DNA of 63,912 bases from an uncultured Chromatiaceae bacterium (GTDB taxonomy: Bacteria; Pseudomonadota; Gammaproteobacteria; Tenderiales; Tenderiaceae): NCBI GenBank assembly GCA_947259785.1, contig CAMYNQ010000002.1, forward strand, positions 1 to 63,912, in the 5' to 3' direction. The notes under the pieces are model-generated. The model had not been told where the DNA came from, did not search any database, and saw only the letters and a program-made list of their open reading frames with translations. Position 1 is the first letter of the stretch. Every line of letters starts with the position of its first letter. Shown here piece by piece: positions 54,364 through 63,210 of the stretch. The position numbers and the translations under genes were made by a program.

Positions 54364-54463
54364 GCTGGCTAATGGTGGCTAGCGGGGAATTAAAAAATAC
54401 TTTGGACAACGACGTCCACTCGTTTGGCAGCTCCCTAACTGCCAGCGTGTGGGCGTTTTTTTT
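54364..54463 (+). promoter_or_regulatory. ANTAR antitermination leader of the porin gene
   Basis: Hairpin P1 is GCTGGCT-[AATGGT]-GGCTAGC (54364-54383) and P2 is GGAC-[AACGAC]-GTCC (54404-54417). Both loops are six bases with A at position 1 and G at position 4, the ANTAR-binding signature. The P2 right arm is shared with the 5' arm of the terminator (CGTCCACTCG, 54413-54422, pairing with CGTGTGGGCG, 54446-54455), followed by eight T. Protein-stabilised P2 therefore excludes the terminator. Confidence 0.9.
54413..54463 (+). terminator. Regulated intrinsic terminator before the porin gene
   Basis: The outer stem CGTCCACTCG / CGTGTGGGCG (one mismatch, one G-T) carries an inner GGCAG / CTGCC stem and is followed by T8 (54456-54463). 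It is mutually exclusive with ANTAR hairpin P2. It would stop the transcript 25 bases before the porin ATG in the absence of the antiterminator. Confidence 0.9.
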
Positions 54464-54488
54464 GTTGTAATTTTGAGGAAGGACTTAG

Positions 54489-55718
54489 ATGAAAACAGTA
54501 ATGGGCTTTAAGAAAAAAATCACTCCTGCACTATTAGTGGCATCAGCTTTGGCGGGCAGCAATGTTTCGACAGCAAGTGCCGCAACACTGGCTGAAGCCA
54601 TATCGGACGGTAAGGCAGGGCTGGATTTGCGCTACCGTTTTGAAACGGTTGATCAAGACGGTGCTAGCAATGATGCAACAGCTTCAACGCTGAAAACTCG
54701 TCTTAACTATGCCACTGGTGATTACAACGATTTCAGTGCCTTTATCGAATTTGATGACGTCATGGCCCTGGGTGATGTTGAATATAATGATGCAACCGGG
54801 TCTGCGACGGCCCAAACCAGCTATCCAGTAGTGGCTGACCCAGAAGGTACCGAAGTAAATCAGGCCAAAATCAGTTACAAGGGCGTTGATGACACAACCA
54901 TGACCTTGGGACGTCAGCGGGTAATTTTTGATAATGCCCGTTTTATTGGCAACGTTGGCTGGCGTCAAAATGAGCAGACCTATGATGCCTTCACGATAGC
55001 CAATACTTCACTGGCAGATACCAGCATCGTTTATGGTTATGTCACTAACGTCAATCGCATCTTTGGTGAAGCCTCGACAAAGGGTGATATTGATACAGAA
55101 ACTCACCTTGTGAATATCGCCTACAGCGGTCTTGAAGCCGGCAAGCTGACTGGTTATGGTTATTTTTTAGATCTACTTGATTCACCCGCGGCATCGAATT
55201 CAACGCTTGGCCTTCGTTTTGCCGGTGGTACAAAAGTAAGCGAGGCCGCTAAGGTGCTCTACACCCTAGAGTTCGCTAACCAGTCTGATTACTCGGATGG
55301 TGCCTCAACGATTGATGCCGATTACAGTTTGATCGAGGTAGGTGGAAAGGCCGGTGGTGTAACCGCCAAGCTGGGTGTTGAAACTCTGAGTGGCGACGGA
55401 ACCTATGCTTTTAGTACACCACTGGCCACGGCGCATGCCTTTAATGGCTGGGCTGATAAATTTTTAGGCACACCGGCCAATGGTCTGGTTGATGCCTATG
55501 TCAGTGTTGGCGGCAAGGTTTCGGGTGTGAAGCTGGTGGCTGTGTATCATGATTTTACTTCCGATACTGGCAGCACCGACTACGGCACAGAGTTTGATTT
55601 GTTGGCGGCCAAGAAGATTGGCAACTATACCGTGTTAGCTAAATACGCCAGTTACTCAGCTGATAGCTTTGCCACTGACACAGACAAGCTATGGTTGATG
55701 GGTCAGGCTAAATTCTAA
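54489..55718 (+). CDS. Outer-membrane porin (alginate-export/OprD-like barrel)
   Basis: 409 residues. A signal peptide (cleavage near TASA-A, about 32) is followed by a barrel with LRYRFETVDQDGA, LKTRLNYATGDYNDFSAFIEFDDV, VNQAKISYKG and TLGRQRVIFDNARFIGNVGWRQNEQTYDA, a pattern of the alginate_exp-type porin family. It ends in a terminal aromatic (LMGQAKF). It is preceded by the NtrC-sigma54 promoter and ANTAR leader, so its likely role is uptake of nitrate or another N source across the outer membrane. That substrate is inferred from regulation, not sequence. Confidence 0.85.
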   Translation: MKTVMGFKKKITPALLVASALAGSNVSTASAATLAEAISDGKAGLDLRYRFETVDQDGASNDATASTLKTRLNYATGDYNDFSAFIEFDDVMALGDVEYNDATGSATAQTSYPVVADPEGTEVNQAKISYKGVDDTTMTLGRQRVIFDNARFIGNVGWRQNEQTYDAFTIANTSLADTSIVYGYVTNVNRIFGEASTKGDIDTETHLVNIAYSGLEAGKLTGYGYFLDLLDSPAASNSTLGLRFAGGTKVSEAAKVLYTLEFANQSDYSDGASTIDADYSLIEVGGKAGGVTAKLGVETLSGDGTYAFSTPLATAHAFNGWADKFLGTPANGLVDAYVSVGGKVSGVKLVAVYHDFTSDTGSTDYGTEFDLLAAKKIGNYTVLAKYASYSADSFATDTDKLWLMGQAKF

Positions 55719-55740
55719 GCCGTTAGCACCAATCAACCTG

Positions 55741-55823
55741 GGCCGGTATGGATGCCTCATGTTATGCGCATGCTTAAAGCAAATGCTGCGCATGATTATG
55801 AGGCAATCCCTACCGGCCTTTTT
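55741..55823 (+). terminator. Long nested hairpin terminator after the porin gene
   Basis: A 78-base hairpin: outer GGCCGGTA / TACCGGCC, middle GGATGCCTCAT / ATGAGGC-A-ATCC, inner ATGCGCA / TGCGCAT, then five T. It is much longer than an ordinary terminator and may also protect the porin mRNA 3' end. Confidence 0.85.
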
Positions 55824-55931
55824 CTTTCTGCTCAAATATAGTGCTAAGCATTTCCCTTAAAGCAGGGCCCTAGCTGGTTCATAATTATAAAGTTCTTTTT
55901 AAATAACAAGTTAGTGATGTTTTGTTGTTAT

Positions 55932-55947
55932 TGGCATAGTGGTTGCA
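55932..55947 (+). promoter_or_regulatory. Sigma54 promoter of the nitrate transport operon
   Basis: TGGCATAGTGGTTGCA matches TGGYRYRNNNNTTGCW at every position with GG-N10-GC spacing. The predicted start is about 55958. I did not find a clean NtrC dyad in the 100 bases upstream, which is occupied by the porin terminator. Confidence 0.88.
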
Positions 55948-55965
55948 TTAGTTTATTCAAGACAA

Positions 55966-56127
55966 GGCCCAACGTAGGGTTAGCTAAACAAAACAACGGT
56001 TAGGCTCCAACGGCGGACACTAAACCGGAAAATAAAAAACAGTCGCGGCCAGAGTAGGGCCTGAACAGGACAACGACGTCCATCGGCAACACGCTATCAG
56101 TGTGTCTGCGGGTGGGCGTTTTTTTTT
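55966..56127 (+). promoter_or_regulatory. Extended ANTAR leader of the nitrate transport operon
   Basis: Four hairpins with A1/G4 loops. H1 is GGCCC-[AACGTA]-GGGTT (55966-55981). H2 is a longer stem closed by CGGTT/AACCG and ending TCC-[AACGGC]-GGA (55997-56027). H3 is GGCC-[AGAGTAG]-GGCC (56047-56061, a seven-base loop). H4 is GGAC-[AACGAC]-GTCC (56068-56081), identical in stem and loop to P2 of the porin leader. The H4 right arm overlaps the terminator 5' arm. H3+H4 is the likely antiterminator pair; H1+H2 look like a second ANTAR pair. Confidence 0.85.
56077..56127 (+). terminator. Regulated intrinsic terminator before the nitrate-binding protein gene
   Basis: CGTCCATC (56077-56084) pairs with GGGTGGGCG (56110-56118) including G-T pairs. 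An inner GCA..ACAC / GTGT..TGC stem is present, followed by nine T (56119-56127). It excludes H4 of the ANTAR leader. Confidence 0.88.
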
Positions 56128-56155
56128 GATTTGTAAACGTAAACGGAGTGGAACA

Positions 56156-57574
56156 ATGAAGTTGGAAACACAAACACAGATGAACCTGACTTGCCGGGGT
56201 TTTATGAAAAAGGCATCGGCTGCCGTGCTGTCAGCAATGATGGTGATGGGCGGTTCTGTTATTTTGCCAGGCAGTGCAGCCTATGCGATTGATGATCTGG
56301 AAAAGGAGGATCTGAAAATTGGTTTTATCAAACTGACAGACATGGCGCCCTTGGCGATTGCCTATGAAAAGGGTTTCTTCGAAGATGAAGGTCTGTACGT
56401 CACTCTGGAAGCGCAGGCCAACTGGAAGGTGTTGCTTGACCGTGTTATCGATGGCGAGCTTGACGGTGCCCACATGCTGGCCGGTCAACCGTTGGGTGCA
56501 ACCATTGGTTTTGGTACCCAGGATCACATCATCACTGCCTTCTCCATGGACCTGAATGGTAATGCCATCACTGTTTCCAACAAGGTCTGGGGCGAGATGA
56601 AAAAACACATTCCGCATGAAGGCGGCAAACCCGTTCACCCCATCAAGGCTGATGCACTGAAACCTGTGATTGAGCAATACAAAGACGCAGGCAAGCCTTT
56701 CAAGATGGGCATGGTGTTCCCAGTCTCTACCCATAACTATGAGCTTCGTTACTGGTTGGCTGCGGGTGGTATCCACCCAGGTTATTACGCACCACACAAG
56801 GGCGATACCTCAGGCACCATCGATGCAGAAGCGTTGTTGTCTGTAACGCCACCACCACAAATGCCATCGACTATGGAGGCCGGCACGATTGATGGATACT
56901 GCGTCGGTGAACCCTGGAACCAGCAGGCTGTATTTAAGGGCATAGGTGTGCCGGTGGTGACCGATTATGAGATCTGGAAAGACAACCCTGAAAAAGTATT
57001 TGGTGTCAGCAAGAAGTGGGCAGATAAAAACCCCAACACGCATATTGCTGTCGTCAAGGCCATGATCCGTGCTGCCAAATGGTTGGATGACAATAACAAC
57101 GCCAATCGTCCTGAGGCGGTTAAAATTCTGTCACAGCCAAACTATGTGGGTGCTGACTACGACGTAATCGCCAACTCCATGACCGGTACTTTTGAGTATG
57201 AGAAGGGTGACAAGCGTGCGGTGCCAGACTTCAATGTCTTCTTTCGTTATAACGCCACCTATCCCTATTACTCAGATGCAATCTGGTACCTGACGCAGAT
57301 GCGTCGTTGGGGTCAGGTGGCGGATGAGAAGCCGGATAGCTGGTTCATGGATATCGCCAAGAAAGTTTATCGTCCAGACATTTATACAATCGCTGCGAAA
57401 GAACTGATTGCCGAAGGCAAGATTGCTGCAAGCGAGTTTCCGGACTTTGCCAAGGAAGATGGTTTTCGTGCGCCACAAACGCACTTCATCGATGGCATTA
57501 CCTATGACGGTAAAAAACCGAATGACTATCTGAAGAAATTCAATATTGGCCTGAAGGGTAGTGAAAAGATCTAA
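56156..57574 (+). CDS. nrtA: Nitrate ABC transporter substrate-binding protein (NrtA-like)
   Basis: 472 residues from the ATG at 56156. A GTG at 56102 would start inside the leader terminator and is rejected. The signal-type N-terminus (about residues 20-45, ending AYA) is followed by the NrtA/CmpA/NasF fold: [100 protein letters not shown]. The family binds nitrate (or bicarbonate in CmpA) in the periplasm. The ANTAR and sigma54 control supports nitrate. Confidence 0.93.
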   Translation: MKLETQTQMNLTCRGFMKKASAAVLSAMMVMGGSVILPGSAAYAIDDLEKEDLKIGFIKLTDMAPLAIAYEKGFFEDEGLYVTLEAQANWKVLLDRVIDGELDGAHMLAGQPLGATIGFGTQDHIITAFSMDLNGNAITVSNKVWGEMKKHIPHEGGKPVHPIKADALKPVIEQYKDAGKPFKMGMVFPVSTHNYELRYWLAAGGIHPGYYAPHKGDTSGTIDAEALLSVTPPPQMPSTMEAGTIDGYCVGEPWNQQAVFKGIGVPVVTDYEIWKDNPEKVFGVSKKWADKNPNTHIAVVKAMIRAAKWLDDNNNANRPEAVKILSQPNYVGADYDVIANSMTGTFEYEKGDKRAVPDFNVFFRYNATYPYYSDAIWYLTQMRRWGQVADEKPDSWFMDIAKKVYRPDIYTIAAKELIAEGKIAASEFPDFAKEDGFRAPQTHFIDGITYDGKKPNDYLKKFNIGLKGSEKI

Positions 57575-57645
57575 AGCAAGTTCTCCCCCTCCCGTTAGGA
57601 GGGGGAATTAAAGCCTAACCCCAACACTTGAAGCAGGGTGAAGTA

Positions 57646-58665
57646 ATGAAAACCAAAATTATCAACACGCTCGAAATGACTGGTCTCTCATGGCTGGTGC
57701 CCGTGGTGCGTTTGAGCAGCGGAGAAAATCCACGTGACCAACTCAACGAAATGATGACAGTGATTGGTCTGCCGCTGATCGCCATCGCCGCCTTTTTGTT
57801 TATCTGGGCCGGTGCCGCTGCCCAGGTTAAAACCAGCCTGGGTGAACTGCCGGGTCCGAGTCAGGTATGGCAACAGGCCCAAGGCTTGTATGAAGAACAC
57901 CTGGCCGAGCGTGAAAAAGAGGCGGCCTTTTATGAACGCCAGGAACAACGCAATGCCAAGAAACTGGCCAAGAACCCTGATGCTGAAATCAAGGTGCGTG
58001 ATTATACCGGTCGCGACACGTTTATCGACCAAATATGGACCAGCTTGGGCACTGTCTTTACAGGATTCTTTTTTGGCGCACTGATTGCCATTCCCATCGG
58101 TGTCGCCTGTGGTCTGAGCCAAAAACTCTATGGCGCCATCAGTCCACTGGTGCAGATATTCAAACCCGTATCACCACTGGCCTGGCTCCCCATCGTGACC
58201 ATGATTGTTAGTGCTGTTTACATCACTGACGATCCTATGTTCGAAAAGGCCTTTATTACCTCGGCCATCACGGTGACGCTGTGTTCGCTGTGGCCAACGC
58301 TGATTAACACGGCTGTCGCTGTCGCCTCAATCGACAAAGACTTGATCAATGTTGGCCGTGTGATTCGTCTGCATTGGTTAACTCAGGTATTCAAAATTGC
58401 CATCCCCGCTGCACTGCCAATGATCTTTACTGGCCTGCGTATCTCACTGGGTATCGGCTGGATGGTATTGATTGCCGCTGAGATGCTGGCGCAAAACCCA
58501 GGCCTGGGCAAGTTCGTCTGGGATGAATTCCAGAATGGCAGTTCCAATTCCCTGGGCCGCATCATGGTCGCGGTGATTAGCATAGGCCTGATTGGTTTCT
58601 TGTTGGACTGGATGATGATGACACTGCAAAAAGTGTTGTCACATGACAAGACTGCAGGTGCTTAA
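57646..58665 (+). CDS. nrtB: Nitrate ABC transporter permease (NrtB-like)
   Basis: 339 residues from the ATG at 57646; a TTG at 57628 is less likely. A first TM (about 32-50) is followed by a charged segment of about 60 residues (EEHLAEREKEAAFYERQEQRNAKKLAKNPDAEIK), then the BPD_transp_1 core: SLGTVFTGFFFGALIAIPIGVACGL, KPVSPLAWLPIVTM, and GLRISLGIGWMVLIAAEMLAQNPGLGKFVWDEFQNG with the EAA-loop-like signature. It pairs with NrtA and the ATPase downstream. The gap after nrtA is 71 bases. Confidence 0.93.
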   Translation: MKTKIINTLEMTGLSWLVPVVRLSSGENPRDQLNEMMTVIGLPLIAIAAFLFIWAGAAAQVKTSLGELPGPSQVWQQAQGLYEEHLAEREKEAAFYERQEQRNAKKLAKNPDAEIKVRDYTGRDTFIDQIWTSLGTVFTGFFFGALIAIPIGVACGLSQKLYGAISPLVQIFKPVSPLAWLPIVTMIVSAVYITDDPMFEKAFITSAITVTLCSLWPTLINTAVAVASIDKDLINVGRVIRLHWLTQVFKIAIPAALPMIFTGLRISLGIGWMVLIAAEMLAQNPGLGKFVWDEFQNGSSNSLGRIMVAVISIGLIGFLLDWMMMTLQKVLSHDKTAGA

Positions 58666-58700
58666 TTGCCTAAGGGTAAAAGTGTCAATTAAAAAAATAT

Positions 58701-58725
58701 GTAGTGCGGATTTCAGCCGCCCTAC
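58701..58725. repeat. REP-like palindrome between nrtB and the ATPase gene
   Basis: Arms GTAGTGCGG / CCGCCCTAC with TTTCAG between them, one mismatch. The GTAG-GCGG...CCGC-CTAC layout is common in proteobacterial intergenic repeats. It may adjust the relative amounts of permease and ATPase mRNA. Confidence 0.55.
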
Positions 58726-58756
58726 AAGATGATCAAAGAGATTAGAGGGCAACACA

Positions 58757-59620
58757 ATGTCAGTAGTACAAATGTTGAAAACAGAAGCAATAGTTGATGA
58801 GGCTATGGACAAGCCAAGAGAACACTACCAGCGAGCGTTCCTTGATCTCAGCGGAATCTCAATTGAGTTCCCCACCAAAAAGGGGCCATTCAAAGCGCTG
58901 GACAACGTCAACCTGAAGATTGCCAAGGGTGAGTTTGTTTCCATTATTGGTCACTCCGGTTGCGGTAAATCAACGGTTTTGAACATCGTTGCCGGTCTTT
59001 ACAAGGCGACAACCGGTGGTGTGATTCTTAACGGTAAAGAGGTGGACGAACCCGGGCCTGATCGGGCAGTAGTGTTTCAGAATCATTCACTGTTGCCATG
59101 GCTGACCTGTTATCAGAATGTTGAGATTGCGGTGAAGGCCATCTTTAAGGGCAAAAAGAGCAAACTTGAGATGAAGCAGTGGATTGAACACAATCTGCAC
59201 CTTGTGCACATGGATCATGCCATGCACAAATATCCGGCTGAAATTTCTGGCGGCATGAAACAGCGTATCGGTATTGCCCGGGCATTGGCGATGGAGCCAA
59301 CGGTACTGCTGATGGATGAGCCTTTTGGTGCCCTGGACGCCCTGACCCGTGCCCATCTGCAAGATTCGGTGATGGAGATTCAGGCTGATCTTAATAGCAC
59401 CGTCATCATGATTACCCATGATGTCGATGAGTCTGTGTTGTTGTCAGACAAAATTGTGATGATGACAAATGGCCCGGCGGCAACGGTTGGCGAGGTATTG
59501 AACATCGAGTTGGAACGGCCGCGTAATCGGTTGGAACTGGCAGATGACCCGCAATACAACAAATATCGCGCCGAGGTGTTGAAGTTTCTTTATGAGCGTC
59601 AACGTCGACCACAGGAGTAG
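58757..59620 (+). CDS. nrtD: Nitrate ABC transporter ATP-binding protein (NrtD/NasD-like)
   Basis: 287 residues. Walker A GHSGCGKST, Q-loop FQNHSLLPWLT, signature SGGMKQRIGIARALAMEP, Walker B VLLMDEPFGALD and H-loop MITHDVDESVLLSDKI are all present. It lacks the NrtA-like C-terminal sensor domain found in cyanobacterial NrtC, so one ATPase gene probably serves as a homodimer. It powers nitrate import with NrtA and NrtB, and is the last gene of the operon. Confidence 0.93.
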   Translation: MSVVQMLKTEAIVDEAMDKPREHYQRAFLDLSGISIEFPTKKGPFKALDNVNLKIAKGEFVSIIGHSGCGKSTVLNIVAGLYKATTGGVILNGKEVDEPGPDRAVVFQNHSLLPWLTCYQNVEIAVKAIFKGKKSKLEMKQWIEHNLHLVHMDHAMHKYPAEISGGMKQRIGIARALAMEPTVLLMDEPFGALDALTRAHLQDSVMEIQADLNSTVIMITHDVDESVLLSDKIVMMTNGPAATVGEVLNIELERPRNRLELADDPQYNKYRAEVLKFLYERQRRPQE

Positions 59621-59647
59621 TGGGTGATTTAAATTCTGTAGTCGCCC

Positions 59648-60905
59648 CACTAGTGTCCCGTTAAGAAATAAATGAAGAGGCCTGATTCAATCTTGAATTA
59701 GCACAATAGATTTATCACAACTCATTGACACCAAAAGAAGAGTCAGGCCATAGCACATAATAATGTGTTGATTTCTAACTACTAAGACATGAATTCGAAA
59801 GCCTGGCAAAACAACATCATTCAGGGCGAGCATTCTGTAAAGCCCCGTGCTGGTCACAGTTTGTGACGATGATAGTAGCTCAGCTTTGAGGCCGGAACAG
59901 TCTTCGTGATACGGTTGAGGGCCTGTCATCCCAGGCCCATCGCCTCTATCATTTGGGTTGCAGTAAGTTGTCTCGATCAAACCTATCGCGAATCAATGTC
60001 CCCCCCTATGAGCTGTCCCAAGCGCTCTTCGGTAAACTGTTGGCACGTTGCCAATCAATGGCGCCCGGGATGGGTTTCGTTTCAAAAACAAATTGATCTC
60101 CCTGGATGCATCGACGATTGACCTATATTTAGAGGTGGTTCCCTGGGCACGTTTTCGCAGCACCAAGGGGGCTGTGAAACTGTATATCGGTCTGAACCAT
60201 GACGGCTATCTGCCGGAGTTCATTAAAATCACGGATGGTAAAACCAGTGATATTGCCGCAGTGCCTAGCTTTGCCTTTCCCAAAGGAAGCAGCGTCGTTT
60301 GTGACCGGGGATACAATGACTGTTCATAATATAACAAATTGAAAACAAAGGGTTTTTTTATATTTAACACGTCAGAAAAGCACTGCTAAATACCGGGTTG
60401 TGGAGCGTTGAGAAGTTTGCATGAAGCAAAGGCTAAGCAGTGACCAGACAATAAGATTTACCGGTGTTCAGACGCAGAAGAAATATCTTGCCCCAATCCG
60501 TCGAATTGGCTATCGATGCCCTGAGGTAGACAGACGCTATATCTTTTTAACCAATAACTTCTCCCTATCGGCTCACACTATCACGAATATCTATAAGTTA
60601 CGCTGGCAGGTGGAGCTTTTTTCAAATAGCTAAAACAAAACCTGAAAATTAAACGTTTTGTCGGCACCACGAGAAATGCCGTGATGACACAGGTTTGGAT
60701 TGCCATGTGCGCCTATCGGCTGATCGCCTTCATCAAGTTGCAATCAAAGGTTGGAAAAAGCATGCAGCAGACACTCCGGCTATACCTGCTTAATCTATTG
60801 GTGAAAATCGTGAGCTATTCTCATTCTTGCAAGGTGCCCCGCCTATGATCAAAGTGAGGACACGAGACAAGTGGAATTTTGGTCAAAGTTAACGGGATAC
60901 CAGTG
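59648..60905. mobile_element. Decayed IS4-family element with both inverted repeats
   Basis: The ends are CACTAGTGTCCCGTTAA (59648-59664) and the inverse of CACTGGTATCCCGTTAA (60889-60905), 15 of 17 matching. The 1.26-kb interior holds fragments of an IS4-type transposase. No target duplication is visible. It separates the nitrate operon from the next genes. Confidence 0.8.
59930..60880 (+). pseudogene. IS4-family transposase remnant
   Basis: Pieces in several frames: SQAHRLYHLGCSKLSRSNLSRINVPP-like (about 59930-60010), then LISLDASTIDLYLEVVPWARFRSTKGAVKLYIGLNHDGYLPEFIKITDGKTSD (DDE first Asp) with VVCDRGYND (second Asp), then ITNIYKLRWQVELF (the YREK-like segment) interrupted by a stop, then NLKIKRFVGTTRNAVMTQVWIAMCAYRLIAFIK. 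The N-terminus is lost and several stops interrupt it. Confidence 0.82.
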
Positions 60906-61123
60906 ATTTAATAAACACCGTTATCAATCGCATCATGATCACCAATATTGGGTTTGAAGTTTCTTCGAGAAAGGTGATTAAGTCACATACAACTGCCTTG
61001 CTCCTATTTATATTAAAGGAAATAGCCAAAAACGTATAAGTCAAAACAGGGCTATGTAAAGAAATATGCAGGTGAAAAGGTATGGAAACTAAATTTCTAA
61101 CTTAGCAACGAGGAAAACTTCAA

Positions 61124-61684
61124 ATGTATAAAAAGCTATTGGCAATCACTGTGAGTTCGTTGGCACTAAACATGAGTGCGAGTGCTGAAGAAAAGGACTG
61201 GAACTGGTTTGCGGGTGCCGATGACGACTATGTGATGGAATCGACGGCGTCAATTTTGGTGGGCAGTATGTCACCCACAGACGGTATCTCAGGCAATATC
61301 ACGGGTATTGAACTTGCGTTTAACTGCCCACTGCTGCAACCTCCAGCAAATAAAATACGTCAACAACTAAGCTATGCCCAATACGATGAGGACGGTACAG
61401 AAGTGACTAGCATTGAGATCAATCCTCACTATGTCACTGAGATTAGTCCCGGTCTATCTATTGGCGCTGGTCCAGGGCTAGGCTACGTTTCCGTTGATAA
61501 TGCCGTCAAAGATACCAGTTTGTTCGCACTACAAGTTGGTGGCAGCTTGCATTACAAGGTATCAGATCCTTTGTTTTTAGGGGCCGATGTGCGCTATCAA
61601 TTGACAAATAACAAGAACCTTGGCGGATCAATACAAGGTATGGATAACTGGGGCGTTGCGCTCAAAGCTGGAGTTAATTTCTAA
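61124..61684 (+). CDS. Small outer-membrane beta-barrel protein
   Basis: 186 residues with a signal peptide (cleavage near SASA-E, 22). The rest alternates polar and hydrophobic residues with glycine turns ([31 protein letters not shown]) and ends in a C-terminal Phe (ALKAGVNF), typical of an eight-stranded OMP barrel (OMP_b-brl type). The function is unknown. SD GAGGAAAA precedes it. The next gene overlaps its stop by one base. Confidence 0.75.
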   Translation: MYKKLLAITVSSLALNMSASAEEKDWNWFAGADDDYVMESTASILVGSMSPTDGISGNITGIELAFNCPLLQPPANKIRQQLSYAQYDEDGTEVTSIEINPHYVTEISPGLSIGAGPGLGYVSVDNAVKDTSLFALQVGGSLHYKVSDPLFLGADVRYQLTNNKNLGGSIQGMDNWGVALKAGVNF

Positions 61685-61890
61685 TGATGAATATAGATCG
61701 CATTGTTTTCGCCTTTGCCGGTACAGTGGTATTGGCTAGTTTGGCTTTGAGTCACTTCCACTCAGTCAATTGGCTATGGTTGACGGCCTTTGTTGGCGCT
61801 AACATGTTTCAGGCGGCATTCACTGGCTTTTGTCCACTGGCAAAAATTCTTAAATTCCTAGGTAATAAACCTGGTGCAGCATTTGGCTAG
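61684..61890 (+). CDS. DUF2892 (YgaP-type) membrane protein
   Basis: 68 residues with two transmembrane helices. [20 protein letters not shown] and [29 protein letters not shown] match the DUF2892 inner-membrane domain, normally found alone or at the end of rhodaneses. Its Cys in GFCPL is conserved in the family. The start overlaps the previous stop (TAATG), so the pair is coupled. A role in sulfur handling is suggested by the family only. Confidence 0.88.
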   Translation: MMNIDRIVFAFAGTVVLASLALSHFHSVNWLWLTAFVGANMFQAAFTGFCPLAKILKFLGNKPGAAFG

Positions 61891-61976
61891 GATTAAGTAC
61901 CACCTGGTCATTACTGAATGGCAAGTTTGTTTGATGTCACCGTTCATTTCGTCAATCTACTAAAGAGGACATTACA

Positions 61977-62336
61977 ATGAAAAAACTAATAATTGTTTCT
62001 GCATTTGCCTGTTTCTTGATTGTCCCGACACCTGCAATATTGGCCGACAGCGATAACCAGACACAGTCTCAAAATCAGGAAGGAATCTACGGTAGCCAGC
62101 TGATGACAGCAGAAGAGCGCAATGAATATCGAAAAAAGATACGCTCCGCCAAAACCGCTAAAGAAAGAGAACAAATTCGCAACGAACATCATCAACTGAT
62201 GCTGAAAAGAGCTAAACAGCAGGGCGTAACCATACCGGATAAACCGCCTGCGATGGGCGCTCATCGTGGCATGCAATCTGAAGGGGCCATGAGGCCAAGA
62301 GGTGGCATGGGCCCCGGCGGGGGACAAGGTCGCTAA
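61977..62336 (+). CDS. Secreted hypothetical protein with YRKKIRSAKTAKEREQIR motif
   Basis: 119 residues with a signal peptide (cleavage near ILA-D, 23). The mature part has IYGSQLMTAEERNEYRKKIR, AKTAKEREQIRNEHHQLMLKRAKQQG and a Gly/Arg/Met-rich tail. The GSQLMT..ER..YR pattern recurs in small periplasmic proteins of many Proteobacteria; the function is unknown. The SD AGAGGAC precedes the start. Confidence 0.72.
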   Translation: MKKLIIVSAFACFLIVPTPAILADSDNQTQSQNQEGIYGSQLMTAEERNEYRKKIRSAKTAKEREQIRNEHHQLMLKRAKQQGVTIPDKPPAMGAHRGMQSEGAMRPRGGMGPGGGQGR

Positions 62337-62464
62337 GCGCCGAAGCTTTATATTTTGTTCTGCCAAGGCTGGTCAGGGGTTCCCACTCGGCGAAACCATA
62401 ACCGTTAATGAAACAGCCTTGGCTAAATAAACCAAATCAGATTCATCAAGTCAGGAGAATTAAT

Positions 62465-63061
62465 ATGCTACTGAAAGCTGGTATTTCTACTCTCGTTTTA
62501 TCCCTGGGTATGACCTTTGCAAACATGAGTTCAAGCGTCGCCGACAGCAGCCCTCAACACCAAGCCGCTGCGAAAACCAGCCAGGAGTTTGTTCAGCAAC
62601 TGGGGCGTACCATGAAAGCTGAGATGAAGAGTAACGGTCCAGTGGTCGCCATAAAGGTTTGTAGCGAAATGTCGCCAAAGATGGCAGGCGACATTTCTCG
62701 CCAAAAAGGCTGGAAAGTCACTCGTGTAGGCACCCGTGTGCGCAATCCCATGCTTGCCACGCCAGATGCATGGGAACAAAAGGTGTTGGCTCAGTTTCAG
62801 GCTCGTGCCAATAGCGGCGAATCATTTCAAAATATGGCTTACTCAGAATGGGTCGATGAGCCCAACGGAAAACATTTTCGTTTCATGAAGGCCATTGGCG
62901 TGAAACCAGGATGCCTGACCTGTCATGGCAGCCAATCAGACATTCCAGAAGCAGTGAAGTCCATACTGCGCGAACGTTATCCCCATGACCAGGCGACTGA
63001 TTATAAGGTAGGCGACCTGAGGGGTGCAGTCAGCATTAAACAGCCGTCCAATAAGATGTAA
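62465..63061 (+). CDS. DUF3365 periplasmic heme protein
   Basis: 198 residues from the ATG at 62465, chosen for SD CAGGAGAA and the signal peptide it begins (cleavage near SVA-D, about 28). DUF3365 features are AIKVCSEMSPKMAGDISRQKGWKVTRVGTRVRNPML, PDAWEQKVLAQF and the heme site CLTCHG near the end, followed by GDLRGAVSI. It is the second DUF3365 protein in the window but only distantly similar to that at 52759. A sensor or small electron carrier role is inferred. Confidence 0.88.
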   Translation: MLLKAGISTLVLSLGMTFANMSSSVADSSPQHQAAAKTSQEFVQQLGRTMKAEMKSNGPVVAIKVCSEMSPKMAGDISRQKGWKVTRVGTRVRNPMLATPDAWEQKVLAQFQARANSGESFQNMAYSEWVDEPNGKHFRFMKAIGVKPGCLTCHGSQSDIPEAVKSILRERYPHDQATDYKVGDLRGAVSIKQPSNKM

Positions 63062-63101
63062 CTATTTTGTTAACACGCTAGCAAGATACTCTTGAAACTT
63101 T

Positions 63102-63120
63102 GCCGGGTATTTCCCCGGCA
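63102..63120 (+). terminator. Possible weak terminator after the DUF3365 gene
   Basis: A GC-rich hairpin GCCGGG / CCCGGC around TATTTC, without a following T run. Termination strength is doubtful. Confidence 0.35.
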
Positions 63121-63210
63121 ATACATTAGATCCGGCGCCAGAATCAGTAATTATGGCTGGATAACGGGGTATTAAAATCAGCTAAGAAAGTTTTTCTATA
63201 TAAAGCAACG

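Noticed and set aside
56102-56155. GTG start at 56102 for the nitrate-binding protein
   Set aside because: It lies inside the terminator hairpin, and the added residues do not resemble the family. The ATG at 56156 follows an SD-like GGAG.
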